NCBI GenBank assembly: GCA_024277025.1
Contig: JAJRWA010000051.1
Location: forward strand, 1-36,606
Length of the DNA stretch: 36,606 nt
Source: Candidatus Krumholzibacteriota bacterium
GTDB taxonomy: Bacteria; Krumholzibacteriota; Krumholzibacteriia; LZORAL124-64-63
Direction of reading: 5' to 3'
Shown: positions 17,559 to 26,042 of the stretch, piece after piece
Position numbering within the stretch: position 1 is the first letter of the stretch
Layout of the letters: each line of letters starts with the position of its first letter
Program-made: the position numbers and the translations under genes
The notes under the pieces: model-generated
Told to the model about the DNA's origin: nothing
The model's database searches: none
The model's input: only the letters and a program-made list of their open reading frames with translations

Positions 17559-17666
17559 CAAGCCAGATTGATATTGCTTCTTCTGCCAACTGAGCGGACC
17601 AGGCAAATATCTCGCTCTGATTCGGAAGTTTCGCCCCAGACTTAAGTGAATAAGGCTTCATTCATT

Positions 17667-18251
17667 ATGGCTCGCAACTCGACCGGCATGAAATACGAGG
17701 CGATCCTGGACGCGGCGGTGGTCGAGATCGCGCGTCGCGGCTACTACCAGACCACCGTGGCGATGATCGCCAAACGGGCGGGAGTGGCCGACGGCACCAT
17801 CTATCTCTATTTCGGCAACAAGGAAGAGATTCTCTTTTCCCTGTTCGACCGGGCCATGGACCGTTTCATCGCCCGCGGCAAGGCCGAGCTCGAGGCGATC
17901 GGCGGTGCGGTCGAGAAGCTGGGCCATATTATTGATCTGCACCTGTCGCTGGTGGGCCAGGATCGTGATCTGGCCATCATCACCCAGGTCGAACTGCGCC
18001 ACAGCATCCACTTCATGGACCAGTTTTCGCGCACGAAAGTGGCCGAGTATCTGGCTGTTCTGGCTGGTGTGGTGGCCCAGGGGCAGCAGGAAGGCGCCTT
18101 TCGCGCTGATCTGGATCCGAGCTTTGCCGCCAAGGCCGTTTTTGGCGTCATGGACGAAATGGCCACCGACTGGGTGCTTTCCCGGCGCAATACGCGGCTG
18201 GAGAACCGGGCCCCCGAGGTGGCGGCGTTTCTGCTCAATGGTCTGCGCTGA
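17667..18251 (+). CDS. fadR: TetR-family fatty-acid regulator (Bacillus FadR-like)
   Basis: From the ATG at 17667 the product has 194 residues; a GTG seven codons earlier lacks a binding site. The N-terminal helix-turn-helix (ILDAAVVEIARRGYYQTTVA, IAKRAGVADGTIYLYFGNKEEIL) closely matches Bacillus FadR (YsiA), which represses beta-oxidation genes until long-chain acyl-CoA releases it. The ligand domain (LGHIIDLHLSLVGQDRDLAI, ITQVELRHS) keeps the same pattern. It is divergent from fadN-fadA-fadE and faces an inverted repeat at their start site, so it very probably represses them. This is unrelated to the GntR-type FadR of E. coli. Family and target are strong; the inducer is inferred by homology. 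Confidence 0.85.
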   Translation: MARNSTGMKYEAILDAAVVEIARRGYYQTTVAMIAKRAGVADGTIYLYFGNKEEILFSLFDRAMDRFIARGKAELEAIGGAVEKLGHIIDLHLSLVGQDRDLAIITQVELRHSIHFMDQFSRTKVAEYLAVLAGVVAQGQQEGAFRADLDPSFAAKAVFGVMDEMATDWVLSRRNTRLENRAPEVAAFLLNGLR

Positions 18252-18258
18252 ATACTGG

Positions 18259-18276
18259 CCGCCTGGTGCGGTTTTT
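18259..18276 (+). terminator. Weak Rho-independent terminator after the regulator gene
   Basis: CCGC-CTGGT-GCGG followed by five T begins eight bases after the stop at 18251. The stem is only four GC pairs, so it is at best a partial terminator. The rest of the 327-base gap to 18579 holds the leader hairpins described separately and no gene I can support. Confidence 0.45.
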
Positions 18277-18490
18277 CTGTAAGGGAATTTCCCGGCACCG
18301 ATCGCCGCACTCGCCGACGGTCCGGCCCGATCCTGGGCCCACAATCTTGCCAATCCCTGCTCAATCAGCCCTAATCCGGTGCCCCGGACAACTTTCCGAA
18401 TATTGGAATTTTTGCCTTTCTGACCGCCTGTCGCCTGGCCGGCGCTTGGGGATTCCTTGGCATACAACTTGTACCGCAGGGCCGTACTGA

Positions 18491-18524
18491 CCGCCGCAAG
18501 CCGGCGGAAAAATGCGGCTTTTTT
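18491..18524 (+). promoter_or_regulatory. Attenuator-like overlapping hairpins in the leader of the envelope operon
   Basis: Two stems compete. CCGCCG (18491-18496) pairs with CGGCGG (18502-18507). GCCGCA (18493-18498) pairs with TGCGGC (18513-18518), which is followed by six T and so forms a terminator. AAGCCG/CGGCTT (18498-18503/18515-18520) offers a third overlapping pairing. The structure lies 55 bases before the GTG of the first gene of an eight-gene operon. Regulation by switching between these folds is inference; a simple terminator of an upstream transcript is the alternative. Confidence 0.45.
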
Positions 18525-18578
18525 GCGGACGGGACGCGGTTCCCGGCCGTTTTCTGAAACCCAGCGGAAGGGAATACC

Positions 18579-21500
18579 GTGCGGTCGCAAAGGAACAGAA
18601 TTCTGACTCGTTGGCTGTGGATCGGCGTCCTGCTGAGCCTGCTTGTGATGGCGGCGCCGGGGCTGGCCCAGACCGGGCCCCTGACTCGTCTGCAGGTCCT
18701 GCTGCCCGGCGAAACGGCGGCTCCAGGCACTTTGAACGGCAAGACCGGCACACCGGACGCGCAGACCGTGGGGGTGCCTTTTTCGGTACTGGTCAGGGCC
18801 TGTGACGACAACTGGAATACCGTAACGACGGTCACCGACGCGGTGGCCTGGCATTCATCCGATGCCAGTGCCGACCTGCCGGGCACCACCCAGTTGAGCC
18901 TGGGCGAGGCCACGGTGAGCGTGACCCTCAACGCGGCGGGAACATTTACCATCAGCGGTCAGGATCTGAGCGATCCGACCCTGGACGAGGCCTTCTCGGC
19001 CAACGTGGTGGCGGTCGTGCTGGCCGGGTTCCAGTTTGCCGAAATCACCGAGAAGGACCAGACCGCCGGATTGCCGGTGGTCATCACGATCACCGCCAGT
19101 GACCCGTCCGGCAATCCGGTGGGGGGCTTCTCCGGGCCGGTCAGCCTGCAGCAGTTCACCAGCTACGGCCAGGGCCGCATCAGCCCCGAGTCCGTGACCC
19201 TGGATGGCGGCAGCTGGACCGGACAGGTCATGCTCTATCGGGCCGACGAGACCAACATCAGCCGCGGCAACGTGAACATCTATGCCTTCCTGCCCGGTGA
19301 CACGTCCATCAACGGCACCAGCAATCCCTTCGTCGTGCATCCCGGCGTGATCAAGCGGGTCCAGATCATCCTGCCTGGCCAGACCCCGCTGCCGGGCAGC
19401 CTGGCCGGACTGACCGGTTCGCCGGCGTCCCAGGGCGTGTCCCAGCCGTTCCTAGTCGACCTCTACACGACCGACGACTACTGGAATCCCGTGGCCAAGA
19501 GCGATGTCGTGCGCATCATCTCCACCGACAACGGCGCCAACACGCCGCTGACCGTGTCGCTGGTCGACGGCGTGGGGCAGGCCTCGCCCTTCCTGGCCAC
19601 GGTGGGGGCGCAGACCCTGACGGTCAGCGACCTCTCCGATCCCACGGTCAAGCCCATGACCTCGGCCGCGATCATGGTCATTCCCACCTACGCCGATCAC
19701 TTCGAATTCGACGACCTGCCGGCGGCAGTTTCCGCCGGTACGCCCTTTGTGGTGCGGATCCGGGCCACCGATGCCGGTGGCAATACGATCGCCAATTTCA
19801 ATGGCGACGCGAGTCTGGCGGCCAATACCGGGCCGGGCAGCGTTTCGCCCGCAACCGTGACGTTCACCAATGGCGAATGGCTGGGTGGGCTGACGTTGTA
19901 CGGGGCCGGCGCGGCGGTGCAGGTGACCTGCGCCGACTACGCGACGCCGCCGCATCAGGGCACCAGCTCGGCGACCCAGGTTCTGCCCGGGCCGTACGTG
20001 GCGACCCAGATCGTCCTGCCGGGCGAAGTGCCCCAGGGCGGTACCGAGACCGGCGTGGCCGGGACGCCCGTGGTTCAGGATGCCGGTCAGCAGTTCGTGC
20101 TGCAGATCCGGGCGGTGGACCAGTACTTCAATCGCGTGCCGGGCATCAACAATCCCATCGTGATCCACTCGCTGGATCCCAATCTCGAGGTGCCGGCCAA
20201 CCTGGCGCTGGTCAATGGCGAGGTTCTGGTGCCGGTGACGTCCTACGTGGCGGGCTTCCAGAACCTGACGGTGACCGATTCCGCCAGTCCCGGCATCGCC
20301 TCGCCGCAGTCCAGCCGTCTGTCCGTGCAGGCCGGGCCATACAGCAGGCTGCTGATCCTGGCGCCCGGCGAGACCCTGCAGGCCGGCGCAGACGACGGTC
20401 GGATCGGCACGGCCACCGACCAATCGATCACCTACCGGTTCACGGTGGTGGTCGTGGCCACGGACCAGTGGTTCAACCAGGTCAACACCGTGACCGACAT
20501 CGTGCAGTTGTCCAGTACCGATCCGGGCGCCCAACTGGCGGCCGATACGGCGCTGGTCGGCGGCGTGGCCCAGCTGGGCGTGCGCCTGGCGACCGGCGGC
20601 TTTCAGCAGATCACCGCCACCAGTGTGAGCACGCCCGGCGCGTTGCCGAGCACGACCCAGGTCAAGGCCATCTCCAGCGGCCTGCACCTGGTGGCTGAAA
20701 TTGCCGAGACCGTGGTGCAGGCCGGCGTGCCTTTTACCCTGCACGTCAGCATGGTCAACGACGCGGGCAGCATCATCCAGGAGATCAACTCGACCGTACA
20801 GGTGGCTGTGCGCCACGCCAACAGCGACGCGGCGGGCCGGGGCACCCTGGCGCCCGCCTCGTTCCAGCTGTTGCAGGGACAGCGCACGCTGACGATGACC
20901 TACACCTATGCCGAACCCATCCTGCTGGAGATCTCGGACCAGAACGGCAGCACGCCGGCCTTGACCGAGGCGCTCAACGTGCAGCCCGGGACGCCGAGCG
21001 TGATGACGCTGGCCAGCAATCCGGGCTGGGTGCGGGCCAACCGCACGGCCGTTGTCAGCGCGGCGATCACCGATGCCTACGGCAACGCGGTGCCCGATCA
21101 GTCCGTGACTTTCGCCACGGCGCCTGGCGACAGCGGTTCGCTGCAGCAGGCGGGCGACAAGGCCGACGACAAGACGGTCGTCAGCCTGACCGACGCGGCG
21201 GGCATCGCCCTGGTGGAATACCACAGCCCGCGCCAGGCCCAGGTGGCCCGCGTGCTGGCCAGCAGCGGTAATCTGACGGCTGAATTCGACCTCGAGACCG
21301 CCCTGGTCGACCCCGGCGCGCCCGGCGGCACGATCACCAGCTATCCCAACCCGTTTCACCCCGACGAAACCCCGGCCACGATCGCCTACAAACTGGACGA
21401 CAACGCGTCGGTCCGGGTGCGGGTCTACACCGTGAGCGGTGGTCTGGTCCTGGATCGCCAGTATGCGGCGGGCAGCATTGGCGGCAGCACGGGCCTGAAT

Positions 21501-21632
21501 GAAATCCAATGGGACGGTCGCAACGGCAACGGGGAACCCGTGGCCAGCGGCGGTTACATCGTCTACGTCGAAGCCGAAGGAAACGGCGCGACCCAACATG
21601 TCATGCGCCGCAAAATCGGCGTGGTCTGGTAG
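18579..21632 (+). CDS. Repetitive Ig-like surface protein with C-terminal FlgD-type domain
   Basis: A GTG start behind GGAAGGGAA gives 1017 residues with a signal peptide (about 1-31, MAAPGLAQ). Four related A units start near residues 37, 260, 475 and 590, each with a LLPGET/ILPGQT-type strand, a GxxGTP turn and D-x-W/F-N-x-V. Three B units (AEITEKDQTAGLPVVITITA, FDDLPAAVSAGTPFVVRIRA, VAEIAETVVQAGVPFTLHVS) lie between them in the order A-B-A-B-A-A-B. An invasin-like Ig (VRANRTAVVSAAITDAYGN) and a C-terminal SYPNPFHPDE domain with VYTVSGGLVLDR and WDGRNGNG complete it. It is probably an exported filament-like or adhesive protein. It is first of eight genes, 11 bases before the PorV-like gene, so it may be structural or the cargo of the machine they encode. 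Confidence 0.8.
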   Translation: MRSQRNRILTRWLWIGVLLSLLVMAAPGLAQTGPLTRLQVLLPGETAAPGTLNGKTGTPDAQTVGVPFSVLVRACDDNWNTVTTVTDAVAWHSSDASADLPGTTQLSLGEATVSVTLNAAGTFTISGQDLSDPTLDEAFSANVVAVVLAGFQFAEITEKDQTAGLPVVITITASDPSGNPVGGFSGPVSLQQFTSYGQGRISPESVTLDGGSWTGQVMLYRADETNISRGNVNIYAFLPGDTSINGTSNPFVVHPGVIKRVQIILPGQTPLPGSLAGLTGSPASQGVSQPFLVDLYTTDDYWNPVAKSDVVRIISTDNGANTPLTVSLVDGVGQASPFLATVGAQTLTVSDLSDPTVKPMTSAAIMVIPTYADHFEFDDLPAAVSAGTPFVVRIRATDAGGNTIANFNGDASLAANTGPGSVSPATVTFTNGEWLGGLTLYGAGAAVQVTCADYATPPHQGTSSATQVLPGPYVATQIVLPGEVPQGGTETGVAGTPVVQDAGQQFVLQIRAVDQYFNRVPGINNPIVIHSLDPNLEVPANLALVNGEVLVPVTSYVAGFQNLTVTDSASPGIASPQSSRLSVQAGPYSRLLILAPGETLQAGADDGRIGTATDQSITYRFTVVVVATDQWFNQVNTVTDIVQLSSTDPGAQLAADTALVGGVAQLGVRLATGGFQQITATSVSTPGALPSTTQVKAISSGLHLVAEIAETVVQAGVPFTLHVSMVNDAGSIIQEINSTVQVAVRHANSDAAGRGTLAPASFQLLQGQRTLTMTYTYAEPILLEISDQNGSTPALTEALNVQPGTPSVMTLASNPGWVRANRTAVVSAAITDAYGNAVPDQSVTFATAPGDSGSLQQAGDKADDKTVVSLTDAAGIALVEYHSPRQAQVARVLASSGNLTAEFDLETALVDPGAPGGTITSYPNPFHPDETPATIAYKLDDNASVRVRVYTVSGGLVLDRQYAAGSIGGSTGLNEIQWDGRNGNGEPVASGGYIVYVEAEGNGATQHVMRRKIGVVW
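18687..20485 (+). repeat. Four degenerate protein-level repeats within the surface protein gene
   Basis: Units begin at about 18687, 19356, 20001 and 20346 and span roughly 46 codons each. Shared positions include LPGE/APGE, a G-x-x-G-T/S-P/A turn, a hydrophobic strand ending V/L-x-x-x-D and the tail W/F-N-x-V. Spacing is irregular because B-type domains intervene. The DNA is diverged, so these are old duplications and not recent tandem repeats. Confidence 0.6.
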
Positions 21633-21643
21633 CAGGAGGCACC

Positions 21644-22903
21644 ATGAGTTTCGGAAACCTGATCAAGGACCACCGGCGGCTCGCGAGTGCGGTGTGTGTG
21701 CTGGCTCTGGCTTTGGCCTGGACAGCGCCGCTGATGGCGGCCGTGGGCGACGAAGGACTGCCGGGCGACTGGCTCAGTCGCTACGCCAGCCCCCGTAGTG
21801 TGGGTATGGGCGGGGCGACAGTGGCCGTGGGTGATGAGCCCCAGTCAGCCCTGTGGAATCCGGCCGGCTTGTCGTGGCTGCGGCGCAACGTCGTGCAGGT
21901 CACCAACACCGTGCTGTTCGACGACACGTCAGTGGGCGGCCTCGGCTTCGTCGTGCCATCGAACCGGATGCCGACCTTCGGGCTGAACATCCTGTACCTG
22001 AAGTCCGGCGAATTCGAGCGGACCAACGATTTGAACGAGTCCCTGGGCACGTTCACCGAGGGCGATCTGGTCATGGCCCTGACGGCGGCCCACCAGCTGG
22101 CCGACAAGTGGTCGGTGGGCGCCAACGTGAAAATGGTGCGCCAGACGCTGGAAGACTTCAGCGGCGGCGGCGTGGGTTTCGATCTCGGCCTGATGGGCCA
22201 GGTCATGCCCGGGGTGAAGCTGGGGGCTTCGGCTCTCAATCTGGGTGGCCCGACGATCACGCTGCGCGCCAAGGACGAGACCTACGCCCAGGAGTATCGC
22301 GCCGGTGTCTCGGTGGCGCTGCTCGGCGGCAATGGCCTGGTCTCGGCCGAGGCCGTGAACCGGGACGGCCCGGGCACCCAGGTCCGGCTCGGCGGCCGCT
22401 TCAGTGTCGGTGCGCTGGATCTGCGGTTGGGCTATTACATCGAAAACATCGCCGCCGGTTTCAGCTACAACTTCGAAAACGGGTTGAGCCTGGACTACGG
22501 CATGAACGATCACGAGCTGGGCATGGTCCACCGCTTCGGCTTGAACTACGCCTTCGGCGGCTTCTACGCCACGAGCCAGGCCAAGCCGGAAGTGTTCTCA
22601 CCCATGGGCCGGAAGCCCGTGACCAAGTTCCTGCTCACTGCCCGCACCAAGAGCGAGGTGCGCGACTGGCACCTGACGATCACCGATCGCTCGGGCGAGG
22701 TCGTGCGCAGCTACGCGGGCCACGGCCAGCCGCCCCTGCACATCATCTGGGACGGCAAGGATGTCGCGGGCCTGCCGCTGCCGGATGGCCACTACACCTA
22801 TGTCCTTGAAGTTGTCGAGCGGGACGGCCGGCAGACGACCGCGCGCGCCCGCACCGTCGAGATCAATACCGGTGGTCCCCAGGGATCGATTGGAGTCCAG
22901 TAA
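21644..22903 (+). CDS. PorV/PorQ-like outer-membrane barrel with C-terminal Ig module
   Basis: ATG 21644 follows AGGAGG (21634-21639); the product has 419 residues. After a signal peptide (about 1-33) the sequence RYASPRSVGMGGATVAVGDEPQSALWNPAGL is the hallmark start of PorV/UPF0164 barrels (FadL fold), and repeated glycine-aromatic strands follow to about residue 310. In the type IX secretion system PorV carries cargo to the attachment complex. The last 75 residues form a FlgD-like Ig module (WHLTITDRSGEVVRSYAGHG, PPLHIIWDGKDVAG, YTYVLEV) that closely resembles the central module of the last gene of this operon (28575-29552). The next gene starts one base after its stop. The PorV relationship is firm at fold level; a role in secretion is inference. 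Confidence 0.82.
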   Translation: MSFGNLIKDHRRLASAVCVLALALAWTAPLMAAVGDEGLPGDWLSRYASPRSVGMGGATVAVGDEPQSALWNPAGLSWLRRNVVQVTNTVLFDDTSVGGLGFVVPSNRMPTFGLNILYLKSGEFERTNDLNESLGTFTEGDLVMALTAAHQLADKWSVGANVKMVRQTLEDFSGGGVGFDLGLMGQVMPGVKLGASALNLGGPTITLRAKDETYAQEYRAGVSVALLGGNGLVSAEAVNRDGPGTQVRLGGRFSVGALDLRLGYYIENIAAGFSYNFENGLSLDYGMNDHELGMVHRFGLNYAFGGFYATSQAKPEVFSPMGRKPVTKFLLTARTKSEVRDWHLTITDRSGEVVRSYAGHGQPPLHIIWDGKDVAGLPLPDGHYTYVLEVVERDGRQTTARARTVEINTGGPQGSIGVQ

Positions 22904-22904
22904 G

Positions 22905-25900
22905 ATGCGACAGATACACAGCAGGCATTTCGTGACGACAGCAGCCTGGCTGGTTGCGGCCACCGCTCTCTGGCTGGCGGCGCCGACGGCGGCCCAGGAT
23001 TCCCTGACCGACTACGGACTGCGCTACGAAGCGGCGCGGGTCGCCGCCGCAGTCGGTGACCAGACGCTCATCCTGAGTCTGGACAAGGCGTTGGCCGCCG
23101 AGAACCAGGGCGCGCTGGCGGCGGGCCGCAAGGCCCGGTTGGCCATGCTCTGGGGCGGCGTGCATTTCACGTCGGGGCAGTACGCCCAGGCGGCCGATGA
23201 CTTTGACCGGGCCGCGGGCGCCACTGGCGACCGGGACCTGAAAGCGGCGGCGGCGTACCAGCAGTGCGAGGCGCGGGCGGCCGAGCTTGGTGGCAACGAC
23301 AACGCCAAAGCCACTGAACTGTGGCAGCAGTGGCTGGACCGCTACGGCGACAGCCCGCTGGCCACCGAGGCGCAGCTGCGTCTGGTCTGGCTGCGGCTGC
23401 GCGACGGCCAGCTGCGTCAGGCCGGGTTGGATCTGGACAAACTGGGCCAGACCAACGAGTGGCTGCAGGATACGCCTCAGTACCGTTTCGCCCAGGCCAC
23501 GGTAGCGTTCTCGAACGGGGACTACGCCGGCAGTCTGGCCCTGGTCGAGGGCAACACATCCGGACCGGCCGTGATCTTTCTGACGGCGCTTTGCCATGAG
23601 CACCTGGGACAGCATCTGGCGGCGGCCGCGGCGTACCAGCAGGTGGCCGTCATGTATCCCGGTTCGGCGCTGCACGATCGGGCCCTGTTCGCCAAGGCCA
23701 ATACGTTTCTCAACCTGCGGGTCTACCGCAGCGCGGCCGAAGACTTCGCGCGCGTGATCGAAGAGGCGCGGGACCCGGAGGTGCAGGCGGAGGCCGAGCT
23801 GCGCCGGGCGGCGGCCGTCTATCTGGATGGGGATTTCGAGCGGGCGGCGCGGCTGCTGCGCGAGGTCGTCATCGTGCACGAGGGGACGGATGTCGCGGCC
23901 CGCGGGCAGTTCCTGCTGGGCGAGGTGCTGGTGGCGCAGAAGGATTATCCGGGCGCCATCATCGAGTACACGCGCGTCATGTCCGGCTATTTCGACAAGT
24001 CCATCGCGGCCAGTGCCCAGTACCGGCTAGGCCGCTGCTATGACGCCATGAACCAGTTGTCGGACGCGACGGCCAGCTACATGGCCGTGGTCTCGGGCTA
24101 TCCGCTGGAACCCGAAGCGCCGGCGGCCGCCTATATGGCCGGCCTGTCGCTGCTGTCGGCCGGCAATCCGCGCGGCGCCGTGCCCTACTTCCAGCTCATC
24201 CTGGACCGCTATGCCCGCCACGAGGACAGCGACGGCACGATCGTTTTCGCCAGTGCCGGTCACCAGGAACTGGTGGAGGCTTCGCTGTGCATGCTCGAGG
24301 TCGCCTGGTATCAGGTCGGCGATATGGGACAGCTGACCGGGGCGCCTCACGCCCTGCTGCAGAGGTCGCCGCCGAGCCGTTCGTTCTGGCGGGCGTGGAC
24401 CGTGTTGATCGACGCGGACGCCATGGCCAGCCAGGGCAACTACGCCGCGGCGCGGACGAGTCTGGAACAATTGAGAGAGGACTTCCCGCTGCACCCGGCC
24501 GTGACTGCGGCCAACGGGTTGCTGGCCTGGACCTACGCCCAGCAGGGCGAAGAGGACCTGGCCATCGCCACCAGCGAGGACATGCTGGCCCGCTACACCG
24601 GTCAGGGGGACCTGCGGCCGTTCAGCCAGGCGCTGCTCAACGTGGCCCATGTGCGGTTCAACCAGGGGCTCTATCAGGAAGCAGTCGAAGCCTACGAGGA
24701 GTTCATCAGCCGCTACCAGGACGATGAGCATCGGCCGCTGGCCCTGTACCAGGCCGGTCTGTGCTATCTGCGCCTGGAGCGTGGGGGGGACGCCATCGAC
24801 CGCTGGGAAGCGATCGTGCGCACCGAACCGGACACCGAGATCGCCGAAAAGGCCTGGGCCCGGGCCGGTGATCTGTATTTTCAGGCCGAGCAGTATGACG
24901 ACGCCAAGCGTTGTTACGGCGGCCTGCTGCAGAACTTCAGCGACACGCCGGCGGCCACGCTCGGTCTCCTGCGCATCGCCCAGTGCGACTACAACGCCGG
25001 CCAGGACGCGGTGGCCATCGCCGGCTTCGAGGAACTCATCGCGCAATACCCGTTGTCCGACGCGGTGGCCGAGGCCGACCGCGGTATCGAGCGCGCGCTG
25101 TACCGCATGGGACAGCAGGAGGACGGCATCTCGCAACTGGCCATCCTGCTGGACGATTATCCCCACAGCTCATTCGCGCCCGACGCCCAGTTCCAGATCG
25201 CAACCCGCTTCTACGAGCAGGAGGAATTCGTGGCCGCGGCCGACGAGTACCGTCGCGTGGTCAGCCGCTTCCCGGGCTATTCGGCGGCCGACCGGGCCCA
25301 GTTCCTGATGGGCGAATCCTATGAGCGGGCCGGAATGGACGCCAAGGCGCGCCAGGCCTACGAGCAGTTCCTGGCCTTCTTTGGCGACAGCGATCTGAAG
25401 GCCTCGGCTCAGTTTCGCCTGGGGATGAACAACTTCACCAATCAGAACTACGAGCAGGCGGCGGCGAGTTTTACCGCCGTGCTGGCGAGTGATTCGGAGC
25501 CGGACATCGCCAGGGCCTCGCTGTTCAATCTGGGATTGTGCAGCCGGCTGCAGGGTGACCTGGACCAGGCGGCGACCTACTTCATCCAGTACCAGTCCCG
25601 CCACCCGCGAGACGAAAGGGCCGCCGATGTGGCGTTCCAACTGGGTGATACCTATGACCAGGCCGGTCGGGTCAGGGACGCCATCGCCGCTTTCCGGGCC
25701 GCAGCCCGGGCCAAACCTGATGACGCTTTGCACGCGGAGATCTACTACCGCATGGGCGGCTGTTTCGAAAAGCAGAAGAACACGAAGAAGGCGATCGAGG
25801 CCTACACCCTGGCATCGCACGGAGACCTGGGCAGCGATCCGTTCCGGCTGTCGGCCGTGGCGCGCTGCGCGGTATTGCTGGAAGAGACGGAACAATACGA

Positions 25901-26006
25901 GCGGGCCCTGGCTTCGTACCGGGACCTGATGGACAACGCCGGGGATCCGGAACTGGTGGCTGCCGCCAGGGGCCGGGCCGCCGCGATCGCTGCCGCTTTG
26001 CAATAG
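22905..26006 (+). CDS. Large periplasmic tetratricopeptide-repeat protein
   Basis: The 1033-residue protein starts one base after the upstream stop and has a signal peptide (about 1-31, APTAAQ). Nearly the whole mature chain is TPR helices, for example AAVYLDGDFERAARLLREVV, AQYRLGRCYDAMNQLSDATA, LFNLGLCSRLQGDLDQAATY and IYYRMGGCFEKQKNTKKAIE, perhaps 20 or more units. Placed immediately before tolQ/exbD/exbD/tonB genes, it occupies the position of CpoB (YbgF) in Tol-Pal operons but is about four times longer. It probably acts as a periplasmic or outer-membrane scaffold joining the barrel to the inner-membrane motor. No enzymatic domain was seen. Confidence 0.85.
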   Translation: MRQIHSRHFVTTAAWLVAATALWLAAPTAAQDSLTDYGLRYEAARVAAAVGDQTLILSLDKALAAENQGALAAGRKARLAMLWGGVHFTSGQYAQAADDFDRAAGATGDRDLKAAAAYQQCEARAAELGGNDNAKATELWQQWLDRYGDSPLATEAQLRLVWLRLRDGQLRQAGLDLDKLGQTNEWLQDTPQYRFAQATVAFSNGDYAGSLALVEGNTSGPAVIFLTALCHEHLGQHLAAAAAYQQVAVMYPGSALHDRALFAKANTFLNLRVYRSAAEDFARVIEEARDPEVQAEAELRRAAAVYLDGDFERAARLLREVVIVHEGTDVAARGQFLLGEVLVAQKDYPGAIIEYTRVMSGYFDKSIAASAQYRLGRCYDAMNQLSDATASYMAVVSGYPLEPEAPAAAYMAGLSLLSAGNPRGAVPYFQLILDRYARHEDSDGTIVFASAGHQELVEASLCMLEVAWYQVGDMGQLTGAPHALLQRSPPSRSFWRAWTVLIDADAMASQGNYAAARTSLEQLREDFPLHPAVTAANGLLAWTYAQQGEEDLAIATSEDMLARYTGQGDLRPFSQALLNVAHVRFNQGLYQEAVEAYEEFISRYQDDEHRPLALYQAGLCYLRLERGGDAIDRWEAIVRTEPDTEIAEKAWARAGDLYFQAEQYDDAKRCYGGLLQNFSDTPAATLGLLRIAQCDYNAGQDAVAIAGFEELIAQYPLSDAVAEADRGIERALYRMGQQEDGISQLAILLDDYPHSSFAPDAQFQIATRFYEQEEFVAAADEYRRVVSRFPGYSAADRAQFLMGESYERAGMDAKARQAYEQFLAFFGDSDLKASAQFRLGMNNFTNQNYEQAAASFTAVLASDSEPDIARASLFNLGLCSRLQGDLDQAATYFIQYQSRHPRDERAADVAFQLGDTYDQAGRVRDAIAAFRAAARAKPDDALHAEIYYRMGGCFEKQKNTKKAIEAYTLASHGDLGSDPFRLSAVARCAVLLEETEQYERALASYRDLMDNAGDPELVAAARGRAAAIAAALQ

Positions 26007-26042
26007 GTGCCGCCACCCGGCGGTGTAGCTGAAGGAGACGAG

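Noticed and set aside
18458..18475. Sigma54-type promoter TTGGCATACAACTTGTA before the envelope operon
   Set aside because: It has GG and TTG at the right distance, but T replaces the key C of the -12 GC and the -24 element is imperfect. No enhancer-binding protein gene or site was seen.
18450..18540. Possible cyclic-di-GMP-I (GEMM) riboswitch, because of CGCAAGCC near a CAGGGC
   Set aside because: The GCAAACC element after AGGGC and the tetraloop-receptor half are missing, and the stems do not follow the GEMM layout. Only the attenuator-like pairings are supported.
18687..20485. Recent tandem duplication in the Ig surface protein gene
   Set aside because: The units are recognisable only at protein level and are unevenly spaced with other domains between them, so no recent DNA-level tandem repeat exists.
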